Positions 9,701-19,345 are shown, numbered from the stretch's first letter. The stretch is 64,000 nt of DNA from Streptomyces sp. NBC_01231 (GCA_035999765.1 CP108521.1:7750001-7814000); one strand, 5' to 3'. The notes: a model not told the origin generated them from the sequence alone. Translations and numbers: made by a program.

Positions 9701-10317
9701 CGGGCCCCGGCCGCGCTGAGCCCGGCCAGCGCCGCGGCGAACCGCCCTCCGGGCGCGGCCCGGGCGACCGCCTCCGCGTCGGACGCCGTGTCCACGTCCC
9801 GCAGTCGCGGCAGCTCCCGCACCCGCAGACCGGTGAGCCGCGCCCGCTGCACGGCACCCGTGGAGGGCGTCGACATCGGCACGCCTCGCAGCAGCGCGGG
9901 GTCAGGCGCTGCCAGGCCCAGTGCCCAGAAGCCGCCGTCCTCGGCGGGCCCGAAGTACGCGTCGCAGTCCGCGAAGTCCACGGTGAGCAACTGAGGGGTG
10001 ACCTGGGGGGTGTCCATGCCGATGAGGAGGGCCGGGCCGTCGCAGCCCGCGAACGCGGCGGCGAGTCGTTCGTCGAGGCCGCCCGCGCACTGCCGTACGA
10101 CCTCGAAGCCGGCCGGCAGCCACGGTCCGGGCTCGCCGTCCAGGACAAGGACCCGGCGACGCGCGGGCGTCCGCGCCACCGTGTCCAGGGTGTCCGCCAG
10201 GGAGGCCTCCGCGAGCGCGGCGGCCTCCCGGGGAGTGAAGGGCGGGGTCAGCCGGGTCTTGACCCGGCCGGGGCGGGGCTCCTTGGCGATGACGAGGAGC
10301 GTGGTCGAGAGGGTCAC
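9697..10317 (-). CDS. DUF2064/CofC-like nucleotidyl- or glycosyltransferase-fold protein
   Basis: The 206-residue product has the N-terminal VIAKEPRPGRVKTRL motif and the later GMDTPQV and GPAEDGGFWALGL motifs of the DUF2064 family (a GT-A/nucleotidyltransferase fold). Members commonly sit beside GT2 enzymes, as here. The gene overlaps both neighbours by 4 bases and is therefore tightly co-translated with the GT2 and methyltransferase. The exact reaction is not established for the family in Streptomyces. Confidence 0.82.
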   Translation of the reverse strand: MTLSTTLLVIAKEPRPGRVKTRLTPPFTPREAAALAEASLADTLDTVARTPARRRVLVLDGEPGPWLPAGFEVVRQCAGGLDERLAAAFAGCDGPALLIGMDTPQVTPQLLTVDFADCDAYFGPAEDGGFWALGLAAPDPALLRGVPMSTPSTGAVQRARLTGLRVRELPRLRDVDTASDAEAVARAAPGGRFAAALAGLSAAGAR

Positions 10318-11039
10318 GCGCGCACCCCCTTCTCGGCGGCGGTCCCGGGTTCGGCCAGCACCCGGCTCATGTCCCGCACCGCCTGCCAGGTGCCGCGCCA
10401 GGTGCCCGTCACCTTGGAGACGCCGGCGCGCGGACGGTACGGCACGTCGTGCTCGGCGATCCGCCAGCCCGCGTCGGCGGCGCGCACCACCATCTGCAGC
10501 GGATAGCCGCTGCGCCGGTCGGTCAGGCCGAGGGCGAGCAGCGGTTCACGGCGGGCGGCGCGCAGCGGGCCGAGGTCGCGCAGCCGCAGCCCGGTGCGGC
10601 GGCGCAGCAGCCGGGAGAGGGCGAGGTTGCCGGTGCGGGCGTGCAGCGGCCAGGACCCGCGGGTCTGCGGGCGGCGTCGGCCGAGAACGAGGTCCGCCTC
10701 GCCGGCCAGGATCTCCCGCACGAACGGCACCAGGTCGGCCGGGTCGAGCGAGGCGTCGCAGTCGCAGAAGCAGACGATGTCGGCGGTGGCGGCGGTCAGG
10801 CCCGCGTGGCAGGCGGCGCCGAATCCGCGCCGCTCCTCGCGTACGACGGTCGCGCCGAGCGAGCGGGCGATATCGGCGGAACCGTCCGTGGAGCCGTTGT
10901 CCACGACCAACGCGCGCCAGCCGGGCGGGATGCGTTCCAGCACCCGGGGCAGCGCCTCGGCCTCGTCGAGACAGGGGAGCACGACGTCCACGGACACCGG
11001 GTCCGGGACATGTTCGGAAGAGGTCGTCACGGCACTCAC
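10314..11039 (-). CDS. Family 2 glycosyltransferase
   Basis: A 241-residue GT2 enzyme of the dolichyl-phosphate-mannose-synthase type: VVLPCLDEAEALPRVL near the start, VVDNGSTDGS at about 46-55, and a DxD-like acidic pair in CFCDCDASLD near 92. It lacks membrane spans, so it probably works at the inner face of the membrane, for example charging a polyprenyl phosphate with sugar for a GT-C partner. It is the first gene of the three-gene minus operon. The GTG at 11039 is the longest start; a second GTG four codons later is possible. It is divergent from the response regulator gene. Confidence 0.85.
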   Translation of the reverse strand: MSAVTTSSEHVPDPVSVDVVLPCLDEAEALPRVLERIPPGWRALVVDNGSTDGSADIARSLGATVVREERRGFGAACHAGLTAATADIVCFCDCDASLDPADLVPFVREILAGEADLVLGRRRPQTRGSWPLHARTGNLALSRLLRRRTGLRLRDLGPLRAARREPLLALGLTDRRSGYPLQMVVRAADAGWRIAEHDVPYRPRAGVSKVTGTWRGTWQAVRDMSRVLAEPGTAAEKGVRA

Positions 11040-11142
11040 CCTACGAGCGTGAAACCGGCAAATCGGACTCCGGCTCCTTACGGAATGCGGACGTCAGGAG
11101 CCGCGGACCGCATTTCGGCGGGGACGGTGCGAAGCTGGCGCC

Positions 11143-11859
<717 letters not shown>

Positions 11860-11864
11860 CGGTC

Positions 11865-12977
11865 ATGAGTGCCACCCTCCTCATCGCTCTCTTCGCCTTC
11901 CTCGGTGCCGCCGCGGCCGGCGTGCTCGGCGCGGGCGTCGTCCTGCTCATCCGGCGCCGCTCGGTCGTCACGCATCTCGCCGTGGTCGCCGCCGTCGCCG
12001 TCACCGCGATGTTCGCGGGCACCCTCGCCGTGGCGCAGGCGATGTTCCTGTCCGCGCACGACCTGAAGGTCGTCACCACCGTCGTGGCCATGGCCGCCGG
12101 GGTGTCCCTGGTCACAGCCCTGCTGCTCGGCCGCTGGGTCGTCGGCCGCAGCCAGGCCTTCGCGCTCGCCGCCCGCTCCTTCGGCGACGGCGGCGACTTC
12201 ACCTCGCCCGACGGTCCCGTCACCGCCGAACTGGCCGCACTCGGGCGTGAGTTGGAGGCCACCAGCGCCCGGTTGGCCGAGTCCCGGGACCGCGAGCGCG
12301 CCCTGGAGACCTCCCGGCGTGAACTCGTCGCCTGGATCTCGCACGATCTGCGCACCCCCCTCGCCGGGCTGCGCGCGATGTCCGAGGCGCTGGAGGACGG
12401 CGTCGCCACCGACCCCGCCCGCTACCTCAGGCAGATCCGCACCGAGGTGGAGCGCCTCAACGGCATGGTCGGCGACCTCTTCGAACTCTCCCGCATCCAC
12501 GCGGGAGCGCTGGCGCTGAGCCCGAGCCGCATCTCCCTGTACGACCTCGTCGGCGACGCGCTGGCGGGCGCCGATCCGCTGGCCCGCGAGCACGGCGTAC
12601 GGCTGGTCGGCCATCGGGTCGAGCCGGTGCCGGTCGAGGTGGACGGCAAGGAGATGAGCCGGGTGCTGGGCAACCTGCTGGTGAACGCCATTCGCCGGAC
12701 CCCCGCCGACGGCACCGTCGCGGTCGCCGCCGAGCGCGGACCGGGCGGGGTCGTCCTGTCCGTCACCGACAGCTGCGGCGGGATTCCCGAGGAGGATCTG
12801 CCGCGGGTCTTCGACACCGGGTGGCGCGGCACGCACGCCCGGACCCCTCCCGCCGGCGCGGGCCTGGGCCTCGCCATCGTCCGCGGGATCGTGGAGGCCC
12901 ACCAGGGGCGGGCCTCCGTGCGCAATGTGACCGGCGGATGCCGGTTCGAGGTGACGCTGCCGACCGTCGAGGTCTGA
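11865..12977 (+). CDS. Sensor histidine kinase
   Basis: The 370-residue protein has three closely spaced N-terminal membrane segments (about 1-27, 35-60 and 66-88) with almost no extracytoplasmic domain, a short linker, then a HisKA domain with phospho-acceptor His in WISHDLRTPLAG (near 160) and an HATPase domain with NLLVNAIRRTPADG and GAGLGLAIVRGIV. The ATG is at 11865, 5 bases after the partner regulator. Lack of an ectodomain suggests sensing within the membrane, as in intramembrane-sensing kinases of cell-envelope stress systems. Confidence 0.92.
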   Translation: MSATLLIALFAFLGAAAAGVLGAGVVLLIRRRSVVTHLAVVAAVAVTAMFAGTLAVAQAMFLSAHDLKVVTTVVAMAAGVSLVTALLLGRWVVGRSQAFALAARSFGDGGDFTSPDGPVTAELAALGRELEATSARLAESRDRERALETSRRELVAWISHDLRTPLAGLRAMSEALEDGVATDPARYLRQIRTEVERLNGMVGDLFELSRIHAGALALSPSRISLYDLVGDALAGADPLAREHGVRLVGHRVEPVPVEVDGKEMSRVLGNLLVNAIRRTPADGTVAVAAERGPGGVVLSVTDSCGGIPEEDLPRVFDTGWRGTHARTPPAGAGLGLAIVRGIVEAHQGRASVRNVTGGCRFEVTLPTVEV

Positions 12978-13026
12978 GGGGGGCGGGGGCTCCTCGTCGC
13001 GGCGCTTGCGTACCGCGAGTCCTGAG

Positions 13027-13045
13027 AGGCCGCTCCCCGGCCTCC
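13027..13045. terminator. Hairpin between convergent kinase and epimerase genes
   Basis: GAGGCCG and CGGCCTC form a perfect 7-bp stem around a five-base loop. It lies 50 bases after the kinase stop and 14 bases before the convergent epimerase stop, so it could end transcription from either side. There is no T-tract, which is usual in Streptomyces. Confidence 0.5.
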
Positions 13046-13058
13046 GAAACCCGAGAGA

Positions 13059-14060
13059 TCACTCCCCGCCCAGCGAGGCCCGCGCGAACTCCCGCATCCC
13101 CTCGTCGAAGCCCACCCCCGCCTTCCACCCCAACTCCGCCCGGAGCCGCGCCGAGTCCGCCGTGATGTGCCGGACGTCGCCCAGCCGGTACTCCCCGGTG
13201 ACGACCGGCTCGGGACCGCCGTACGCGGCGGCCAGCGCCCGCGCCATCTCGCCGACCGTGTGGGGTTCACCGCTGCCGGTGTTGTACGCGGTGAGCGCGC
13301 CCGCGGGTGAACTCGCCTCCAGTGCCGCCACGTTGGCCGCGGCCACGTCCCGCACGTGCACGAAGTCCCGACGCTGGCAGCCGTCCTCGTAGACCCGGGG
13401 CGCCTCGCCGCGGGCGAGCGCCGAGCGGAAGAAGGAGGCGACGCCCGCGTACGGGGTGTCCCGCGGCATGCCCGGCCCGTACACGTTGTGGTACCGCAGC
13501 GACACCGCCGACCCGCCGGTGGCCCGGGCCCACGCCGCCGCCAGGTGCTCCTGGGCCAGCTTGGTGGTCGCGTAGACGTTGCGCGGATCCACCGGGGCGT
13601 CCTCGGCGACCAGCCCGGGCGCCAACTCGGCCTCGCACTGCGGGCAGACGGGTTCGAAGCGTCCCGCGTCCAGGTCGGCGACGGCACGCGGTCCCGGCCG
13701 GACCGCCCCGTGCCCTTCGCAGACGTACCGGCCCTCGCCGTACACGACCATCGACCCGGCCAGCACGAGACGTCGTACGCCCGCCTCGGCCATCGCGGTG
13801 AGCAGCACGGCGGTGCCCAGGTCGTTGCGGGAGACGTACTCCGCCGCGTCCGAGAACCCGACGCCGAGACCCACCATCGCCGCCTGGTGGCACACGGCGT
13901 CGACGCCCGCCAGGGCCCGGCCCACCGCGTAGGGGTCCCGGACGTCCGACGCCGGGTCGGTGCGGACGTCGTAGCGGACGGGCTCGTGCCCGTGGGCCTT
14001 GAGCGCCTCGACTACATGGGACCCGATGAACCCGGCACCGCCGGTGACCAGTACGCGCAT
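13059..14060 (-). CDS. NAD-dependent sugar-nucleotide epimerase (extended SDR)
   Basis: The 333-residue protein begins with the Rossmann motif GGAGFIGSH, has the catalytic YATTK (near 165) and the NVYGPGMPRD loop typical of UDP-glucose 4-epimerase and dTDP-rhamnose 4-epimerase relatives. A Cys-containing insertion (CEGHG, then CPQCE at about 118-142) is a feature I associate with the rhamnose-4-epimerase-like branch and might bind metal. It would supply a nucleotide sugar to the nearby glycosyltransferases. A strong hairpin separates it from the upstream kinase gene, so it probably has its own promoter or depends on read-through. Confidence 0.87.
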   Translation of the reverse strand: MRVLVTGGAGFIGSHVVEALKAHGHEPVRYDVRTDPASDVRDPYAVGRALAGVDAVCHQAAMVGLGVGFSDAAEYVSRNDLGTAVLLTAMAEAGVRRLVLAGSMVVYGEGRYVCEGHGAVRPGPRAVADLDAGRFEPVCPQCEAELAPGLVAEDAPVDPRNVYATTKLAQEHLAAAWARATGGSAVSLRYHNVYGPGMPRDTPYAGVASFFRSALARGEAPRVYEDGCQRRDFVHVRDVAAANVAALEASSPAGALTAYNTGSGEPHTVGEMARALAAAYGGPEPVVTGEYRLGDVRHITADSARLRAELGWKAGVGFDEGMREFARASLGGE

Positions 14061-14074
14061 GCGACCACGCTAGG

Positions 14075-14110
14075 GCCGGGCGCGGCCCGGACGGGCGGGC
14101 CGCGCCCGGC
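14075..14110. terminator. Strong GC-rich hairpin terminator
   Basis: A perfect 14-bp inverted repeat (GCCGGGCGCGGCCC and its complement) flanks an 8-base loop, starting 3 bases beyond the kinase stop on the minus strand and ending before the epimerase start. It probably ends the regulator-kinase transcript read from 16317 down to 14114. Confidence 0.75.
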
Positions 14111-14113
14111 ACG

Positions 14114-15571
14114 TCACGGCTTCGTAAGACTCACCGGGCTCGCGGGCAGCGCCACCGTGAACACCGTCGAGCCGGGATCGCCGCTCAGCTCGATCGTGCC
14201 GCCGTGCGCCCGCACGAGGGAGCTGGCCACCGCGAGACCCAGGCCGCTGCCTCCGCGGTCGCGGCTGCGGGCCTTGTCGACGCGGTAGAAGCGGTCGAAG
14301 ACCCGCTCGCGGTCGGCGGACGGGATGCCGGGGCCGGCGTCCGCGACCCGCACCAGCGCCCGGCCGGACTCGACGGAGACCGCCACGGTCACCTCCGTGC
14401 CCGCCGGGGTGTGCACGGCCGCGTTGGTGAGCAGGTTGTCCAGGACCTGGCGGATGCGCTGCGGGTCCAGGCGCAGCGTCAGTTCCGCGGGGCCGGGCGT
14501 CAGGGTCAGCGGATGGTCCGGGTGACTGGCGCGGAACGCGTCGGCCGCGTGGTCGACCAGCTCCACCAGGTCCGCCTCCACCGGCCGCAGCGGTGTCTCC
14601 ACCTCGGCCGCGTCCAGCCGGGCGAGCAGCAGCAGGTCGTCCAGGAGTATGCCCATCCGGGCCGCCTCGGCGCGCAGCCGGGCCAGGTGCCGGTCGCGTT
14701 CCTCGGGGGCGTTGGCGGCGGCGTACTGGAAGAGGTCCGCGTACCCCCGTACGGACATCAGGGGGGTACGCAGCTCGTGCGAGGCGTCGGCGACGAAGCG
14801 GCGCAGCCGCTGCTCGGCCTGGGCGCGGACGGCGAGGGAGTCGTCGATGTGCTCCAGCATGGTGTTGAACGCCGTGCGCAGCTCGTGCACCTCCGGGCCG
14901 CCGTCCCGGCCGTCCGCGCGCAGCGGCAGCCGGGACGCCGACTCGCTCAGGTCGTGCGAGGCGATGCCGTGTGCCGTGTGCGCCATGTCGCTGAGCGGTT
15001 GCAGGCCGCGCCGCAGCATCTTCCGGCCGAACACCACCAGCGCCAGCACCGCGAGGGCGAACGCGATCACCTGCACGGTGACCAGCCGGTCCACGGTGTC
15101 CTCGATGTCCTCCATGGGCGCGGCGCTGACCAGCACCACCCCGGGCTCGACCTCGCAGGCCCGCAGCCGGTACAGGCCCTCCCCGTCGAGCCGCACGGTA
15201 CGCATCAGCTCGGTGTCGGAGTGCGCCATGTTCTCGGCGAGCGTGGTCAGCGGGCGGATGTCGTGCGGGATGTCGGCGGGCCGGCGCAGCGAGGCCGAGT
15301 CGTCCGACACGTCGTACACCGCGGTGAACCAGCCCCAGTACGGCTTCTGCGTCACCGTTCCGTTGGCCTCGGCGTCCTTGGACTGCACGGACTGCACGAC
15401 CTTCAGCTGGTAGCCCAGCTGGTGCTCCAGGTAGTCACGCATGTACATCGTCAGCGCCGACCCCACGCCGGCGAACACCAGCAGGGACAGCGCGCCCAGG
15501 CCCAGCGCCAGCCGGGTGCCCAGGCGCAGCCTGCGGTACGTCTGGCGGAAGCGCCGGAAAGCGCCCCTCAC
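14114..15571 (-). CDS. Sensor histidine kinase with periplasmic sensor domain
   Basis: The GTG start at 15571 overlaps the stop of its response regulator (GTGA), giving 485 residues. A membrane span at about 18-40, an extracytoplasmic domain of about 120 residues, a second span near 165-185, a HAMP linker, a HisKA domain with His in DASHELRTPLMS (near 280) and an HATPase domain with NLLTNAAVHTPAG and GLGLAVASSLV are all visible. This is a standard envelope-sensing kinase. Divergence of the pair from the reductase/FMN-binding/ApbE genes makes those a likely target. Confidence 0.92.
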   Translation of the reverse strand: MRGAFRRFRQTYRRLRLGTRLALGLGALSLLVFAGVGSALTMYMRDYLEHQLGYQLKVVQSVQSKDAEANGTVTQKPYWGWFTAVYDVSDDSASLRRPADIPHDIRPLTTLAENMAHSDTELMRTVRLDGEGLYRLRACEVEPGVVLVSAAPMEDIEDTVDRLVTVQVIAFALAVLALVVFGRKMLRRGLQPLSDMAHTAHGIASHDLSESASRLPLRADGRDGGPEVHELRTAFNTMLEHIDDSLAVRAQAEQRLRRFVADASHELRTPLMSVRGYADLFQYAAANAPEERDRHLARLRAEAARMGILLDDLLLLARLDAAEVETPLRPVEADLVELVDHAADAFRASHPDHPLTLTPGPAELTLRLDPQRIRQVLDNLLTNAAVHTPAGTEVTVAVSVESGRALVRVADAGPGIPSADRERVFDRFYRVDKARSRDRGGSGLGLAVASSLVRAHGGTIELSGDPGSTVFTVALPASPVSLTKP

Positions 15572-16317
15572 CCCGTGGCCTGCCGGACCACGTAGCCGAA
15601 GCCCCGGACGGTGTGGATCAGCGGCTGACCAGTCGCGTCCAGCTTGCGGCGCAGCCGGCTGACCACCAGCTCCACCACATTGGACCGGCCGCCGAAGCCG
15701 TACTCCCACACGTGGTCCAGGATCTGCGCCTTGGTCAGCACGGTCGGCGACTTGCGCATCAGGTAGCGCAGCACCTCGTACTCGGTCGGGGTGAGCGTGA
15801 GCAGTCGTTCGCCGCGCCGCACCTCGCGGGTGTCCTCGTCCATCGTCAGGTCCGCCACCTGGAGTACGGACCGCTGGAACCCGGGCCCGGCACTGCGCCG
15901 CAGCACGGTCCGCAGACGGGCCATCAGCTCCTCCACCGCGAACGGCTTGACCAGGTAGTCGTCCCCGCCCCGGGTCAGCCCCGCCACCCGGTCCGCGACG
16001 GCGTCGCGCGCGGTGAGGAACACCACGGGCACCATGGTGCCCGTGCGGCGCAGCCGGTCCAGCACGCCGAAACCGTCGATGTCGGGCAGCATGAGATCGA
16101 GCACCACGATGTCGGGACGGAACTCGGCGGCGCGGCTCAGCGCTTCCTCACCCGAGTTCGCGGTGACCGCGTCCCAGCCCTCGTAGCGGGCGACCGTCGC
16201 GACGAGGTCGGCTATCGGCGGGTCGTCGTCCACGACCAGGAGGCGTACTTTTTCCACCTGCTCATAGTGCTTCACCCGGCGGCCGAAGCCAGAGCGGGCC
16301 CCGTGCCGTGGCCACAT
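15568..16317 (-). CDS. OmpR-family response regulator
   Basis: The start ATG at 16317 is chosen because AAGAGG lies 6 bases upstream; shorter GTG starts nearer VEKVRLLVVDDD are possible. The 249-residue product has a receiver (acidic VVDDDPP, phospho-acceptor in LDLMLPDIDG, Lys in YLVKPF) and a winged-helix output domain ending VRGFGYVVRQ. It is translationally coupled to the kinase. The reductase gene starts 90 bases away on the other strand. Confidence 0.92.
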   Translation of the reverse strand: MWPRHGARSGFGRRVKHYEQVEKVRLLVVDDDPPIADLVATVARYEGWDAVTANSGEEALSRAAEFRPDIVVLDLMLPDIDGFGVLDRLRRTGTMVPVVFLTARDAVADRVAGLTRGGDDYLVKPFAVEELMARLRTVLRRSAGPGFQRSVLQVADLTMDEDTREVRRGERLLTLTPTEYEVLRYLMRKSPTVLTKAQILDHVWEYGFGGRSNVVELVVSRLRRKLDATGQPLIHTVRGFGYVVRQATG

Positions 16318-16407
16318 CGATAACCTCTTGAAAGTTGTACGACAGTGTTTCGACAGGTCCCGCCGGAGAAGCTCGGTATCCCGGACCCGGATCAAGGAGC
16401 TCTGTCC

Positions 16408-17745
16408 GTGACGACCGTCCAATCACCCCCCGCGCCCCCCACGGCGATACGCCCGAGGGTGGTGGCCCGCACGGGCCTGTACGCCGTCCTGGCCGCGAAC
16501 CTGGCCACGGTGACCTTCTTCTTCACCCAGGCGGGCTTCGCCTCCAACACCCTCATCGTGCTGGGCCGGCTGGCCGGTCTGTACGGCGCGCTCCTGATGG
16601 CCTTCCAACTGCTGCTGGTGGCCCGGCTGCCCTGGCTCGACCGCCGCATCGGCATGGACCGGCTGACCTCCTGGCACCGCTGGACCGGCTTCGGCATCCT
16701 GTGGACGCTGCTCACGCACGCCGTCTTCATCACCTTCGGCTACGCCGAGTCGTCCTCCCTGGACCCCGTCAACCAGATCGTCGACCTCGCCGAGACCGTC
16801 GAGGGCGTGCTGCGCGCGGTCGTCGCGTTCGGCATCATCCTCGTCGTGGGCGCCGTCTCGGCCCGCTACGCCCGACGCCGGCTGGCCTACGAGACGTGGC
16901 ACTTCATCCACCTCTACACGTACGTGGCCGTGGTGCTCGCCTTCACCCACCAGGTCGCCGTCGGGACGACCTTCACCGCGTCGGACGCCGCCACCGCGTA
17001 CTGGTACGGCGTGTGGAGTGTCGCCCTCGGCTCGGTGGCGCTGGGCCGGCTGGTCCTGCCGCTGTGGCGGAACTGGCGCCACCAGCTGCGGGTCACGGCC
17101 GTCGTCCCCGAGGCCGACAACGTCGTCTCGGTCTACATGACCGGCCGCGACCTCGACCGGATGCCCGCCCGGGCCGGCCAGTTCTTCCTGTGGCGCTTCA
17201 TGACCCGCGACCGCTGGTGGCAGGCCAACCCGTTCTCCCTGTCGGCCGCGCCCGACGGCCACACCCTGCGGCTGACCGCCAAGGCGGCCGGCGACGGCAG
17301 CGCCGGCCTGCGGCACGTCAAGGTCGGCACCCGCGTCTTCGCCGAGGGCCCCTACGGCGCCTTCACCGCGATGCACCGCACCCGGCCTGAGGCCCTGCTC
17401 ATCGCTGGCGGCGTCGGCGTCACCCCCATCCGGGCCCTGCTGGAGGAACTGGAGGGCCACGCGGTGGTCATCTACCGGGTCGCCACCGACCGGGACGCGG
17501 TCCTCTACGACGAGCTGCGCGACCTCGCGCTCGCCAAGGGCGCGGAACTCCACCTGGTGACCGGGCCGCCGGTCCCCGACCGGCTGGCGCCGGGCGAGCT
17601 GGCGCGACTGGTGCCGGACATCGCCGACCGGGACGTCTTCCTGTGCGGACCGCCGCCCATGATGAACGCGGTGCTGGGCAGCCTGCGCGAGCTGGACGTG
17701 CCCAAGCCGCAGATCCACTTCGAACGCTTCAGCCTGGCGGGATGA
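16408..17745 (+). CDS. Ferric-reductase/NADPH-oxidase-like membrane flavohaem reductase
   Basis: GTG at 16408 follows AAGGAGC by 7 bases. The 445-residue protein has six membrane segments (about 20-235) with paired histidines in SWHRW, LTHAV, WHFIHLYTY and FTHQV, which probably hold two haems. It then has an FAD domain (NPFSLSAAP near 275) and an NAD(P)H domain (GGVGVTPIRALLEEL, FLCGPPPMM). It probably moves electrons from cytosolic NAD(P)H across the membrane. The next gene, 10 bases on, encodes an exported FMN-binding protein, the likely acceptor. Confidence 0.88.
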   Translation: MTTVQSPPAPPTAIRPRVVARTGLYAVLAANLATVTFFFTQAGFASNTLIVLGRLAGLYGALLMAFQLLLVARLPWLDRRIGMDRLTSWHRWTGFGILWTLLTHAVFITFGYAESSSLDPVNQIVDLAETVEGVLRAVVAFGIILVVGAVSARYARRRLAYETWHFIHLYTYVAVVLAFTHQVAVGTTFTASDAATAYWYGVWSVALGSVALGRLVLPLWRNWRHQLRVTAVVPEADNVVSVYMTGRDLDRMPARAGQFFLWRFMTRDRWWQANPFSLSAAPDGHTLRLTAKAAGDGSAGLRHVKVGTRVFAEGPYGAFTAMHRTRPEALLIAGGVGVTPIRALLEELEGHAVVIYRVATDRDAVLYDELRDLALAKGAELHLVTGPPVPDRLAPGELARLVPDIADRDVFLCGPPPMMNAVLGSLRELDVPKPQIHFERFSLAG

Positions 17746-17755
17746 GGAAGAATCC

Positions 17756-18466
17756 GTGAAACGAGCGATACCCATCGTGGTCCTGAGCGTCGCCGGCCTG
17801 ATCCCGGTCTGGCGCTACGAACCGTCGACCGCCACGTCGGCCGGCACCCAGGTCTCCGCGCCGGCCCCCTCCACGTCGTCCTCCGGCGGCTCCTCCTCCC
17901 GCGTCGTCACGGGCACGACGGTCGACACGGAGAAGGGTCCGGTCGAGGTCCAGGTGACCTTCGACGGCGAGAAGATCACCGCCGTGAAGCTGCTCCAGCA
18001 GCCGAACCACCCGCAGACCACGGCCGCCGTGCCGAAGCTGATCGCGGCGACGCTCGAGGCCCAGAGCGCGGACATCGACACGGTCTCCGGGGCGACGATC
18101 ACCACCGAGGGCTACAAGAAGTCCCTCCAGGCCGCGATCGACAAGAACACGGCCGAGGAGTCCGCCTCGCCCTCGGCGTCGGCCTCCGCCCCGGCGGCCT
18201 CCGCGAACGAGGTCGTCTCCGGTACGACGGTCGTCACGGAGAAGGGTCCCGTCCAGGTCGAGGTGACCTTCGCGGGCGACCGGATCGGCTCGGTGCGCAT
18301 GCTCCAGCAGCCGAACCATCCGCAGACCACGGCCGCCGTGCCGAAGCTGATCGCGGCGACGCTCGAGGCCCAGAGCGCGGACATCGACACGGTCTCCGGC
18401 GCCACCATCACCAGCGACGGTTACAAGGAGTCCCTCCAGGCCGCGATCGACGCGAAGGGCGCCTGA
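17756..18466 (+). CDS. Extracytoplasmic FMN-binding protein with two tandem FMN_bind domains
   Basis: GTG start follows a GAGGAAG ribosome site. A short N-terminal membrane/signal segment (about 4-20) and a Ser/Pro-rich linker precede two FMN_bind domains at about 50-125 and 155-236. Each has the flavinylation-type motif DTVSGATIT, whose Thr receives FMN from ApbE in characterised relatives. The two domains are nearly identical at DNA level over 100 bases. The gene lies between the reductase and ApbE, so the protein is probably a two-flavin electron carrier outside the membrane. Confidence 0.9.
   Translation: MKRAIPIVVLSVAGLIPVWRYEPSTATSAGTQVSAPAPSTSSSGGSSSRVVTGTTVDTEKGPVEVQVTFDGEKITAVKLLQQPNHPQTTAAVPKLIAATLEAQSADIDTVSGATITTEGYKKSLQAAIDKNTAEESASPSASASAPAASANEVVSGTTVVTEKGPVQVEVTFAGDRIGSVRMLQQPNHPQTTAAVPKLIAATLEAQSADIDTVSGATITSDGYKESLQAAIDAKGA
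17991..18399 (+). repeat. Near-identical 100-bp direct repeat within the FMN-binding gene
   Basis: Bases 17991-18090 and 18300-18399 differ at a single position (c at 18010, t at 18319). The offset of 309 bases is exactly 103 codons, so the domain duplication is in frame. Flanking parts of the two domains have diverged more, which suggests either a recent duplication or gene conversion of the core. Confidence 0.95.
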
Positions 18467-18468
18467 CC

Positions 18469-19227
18469 GTGCACCGCGTCGAGCACGTCATGGGCTTCCC
18501 GGTCTCGCTGCGGATCGACGAGGAGGGCGTCCCCGAGTCGGCGGCGGACGCGGTCTTCGCGTGGCTGAACGAGGTCGACGTCCGGTTCAGCCCGTTCAGG
18601 GCCGACAGCGAGGTGTCCCGGCTGGACCGAGGCGAGCTGCCGGCCCCCGGCGCGGACCTCACCGAGATCCTCGACCTGTGCGAGCACTACCGTCTCGCCA
18701 CCGGCGGCGCCTTCGACGTACGGCTGCCCGGCCGCGGCCTCGACCCCTGCGCGGTGGTCAAGGGCTGGTCGGTGCAGCGGGCGGCGGAGCTGCTCAGGGC
18801 GGCCGGCGCGCGGCGCTTCTGCCTCAACGCCGGCGGTGACGTGGTCGCCGCCGGCGGCCCCTGGCGGGTCGGCGTACGGCACCCCGAACATGCCGACCGG
18901 CTGTGCACCGTCCTGGAGCTCACCGACGGCGCGGTCGCCACCTCCGCCCGCTACGAGCGGGGCGACCACATCATCGACGGCCGCACCGGCCGCCCCGCCA
19001 CCGGGCTGCTCAGCCTCACGGTCCTCGCCCCGACCCTCACCGAGGCCGACTCGGTCGCCACGGCGGCCTTCGCCATGGGAGCCGAGGGCGTCGAGTGGGC
19101 GGCGGGGCTCCCCGGTTGCGAGGTGTTCGCGGTGAACGCGGAACGCGGGGTGCTGCGGACGCCGGGGTTCCCGACGGTGGCGGAGCAACTGTCCCGCGAC
19201 GACGGGCGGTGCGGCTCGCGGCAGTGA
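18469..19227 (+). CDS. apbE: FAD:protein FMN transferase ApbE
   Basis: The 252-residue product starts with GTG two bases after the FMN-binding gene. It shows the family motifs FDVRLPGRGLDPCAVVKGWSV (here VVKGW for the usual substrate-binding VKGWA), NAGGDVVAAGG, and the C-terminal metal-site region TEADSVATAAFAMG. ApbE splits FAD and joins FMN to a Thr in the motif carried twice by the preceding protein. It is shorter than many ApbE proteins and has no signal peptide, so flavinylation would occur in the cytoplasm before export or at the membrane. Confidence 0.9.
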   Translation: MHRVEHVMGFPVSLRIDEEGVPESAADAVFAWLNEVDVRFSPFRADSEVSRLDRGELPAPGADLTEILDLCEHYRLATGGAFDVRLPGRGLDPCAVVKGWSVQRAAELLRAAGARRFCLNAGGDVVAAGGPWRVGVRHPEHADRLCTVLELTDGAVATSARYERGDHIIDGRTGRPATGLLSLTVLAPTLTEADSVATAAFAMGAEGVEWAAGLPGCEVFAVNAERGVLRTPGFPTVAEQLSRDDGRCGSRQ

Positions 19228-19345
19228 ACAGCCCTGCGAAGCCGTTCGAATGCCTGCAACACAAGACGTCTAGACTCTCCCCCCAACGGACCGCACCTGG
19301 CCAAAAGTGGGCAACTTCTGCCAGATCCGAAGGGTATTCGGCGTT

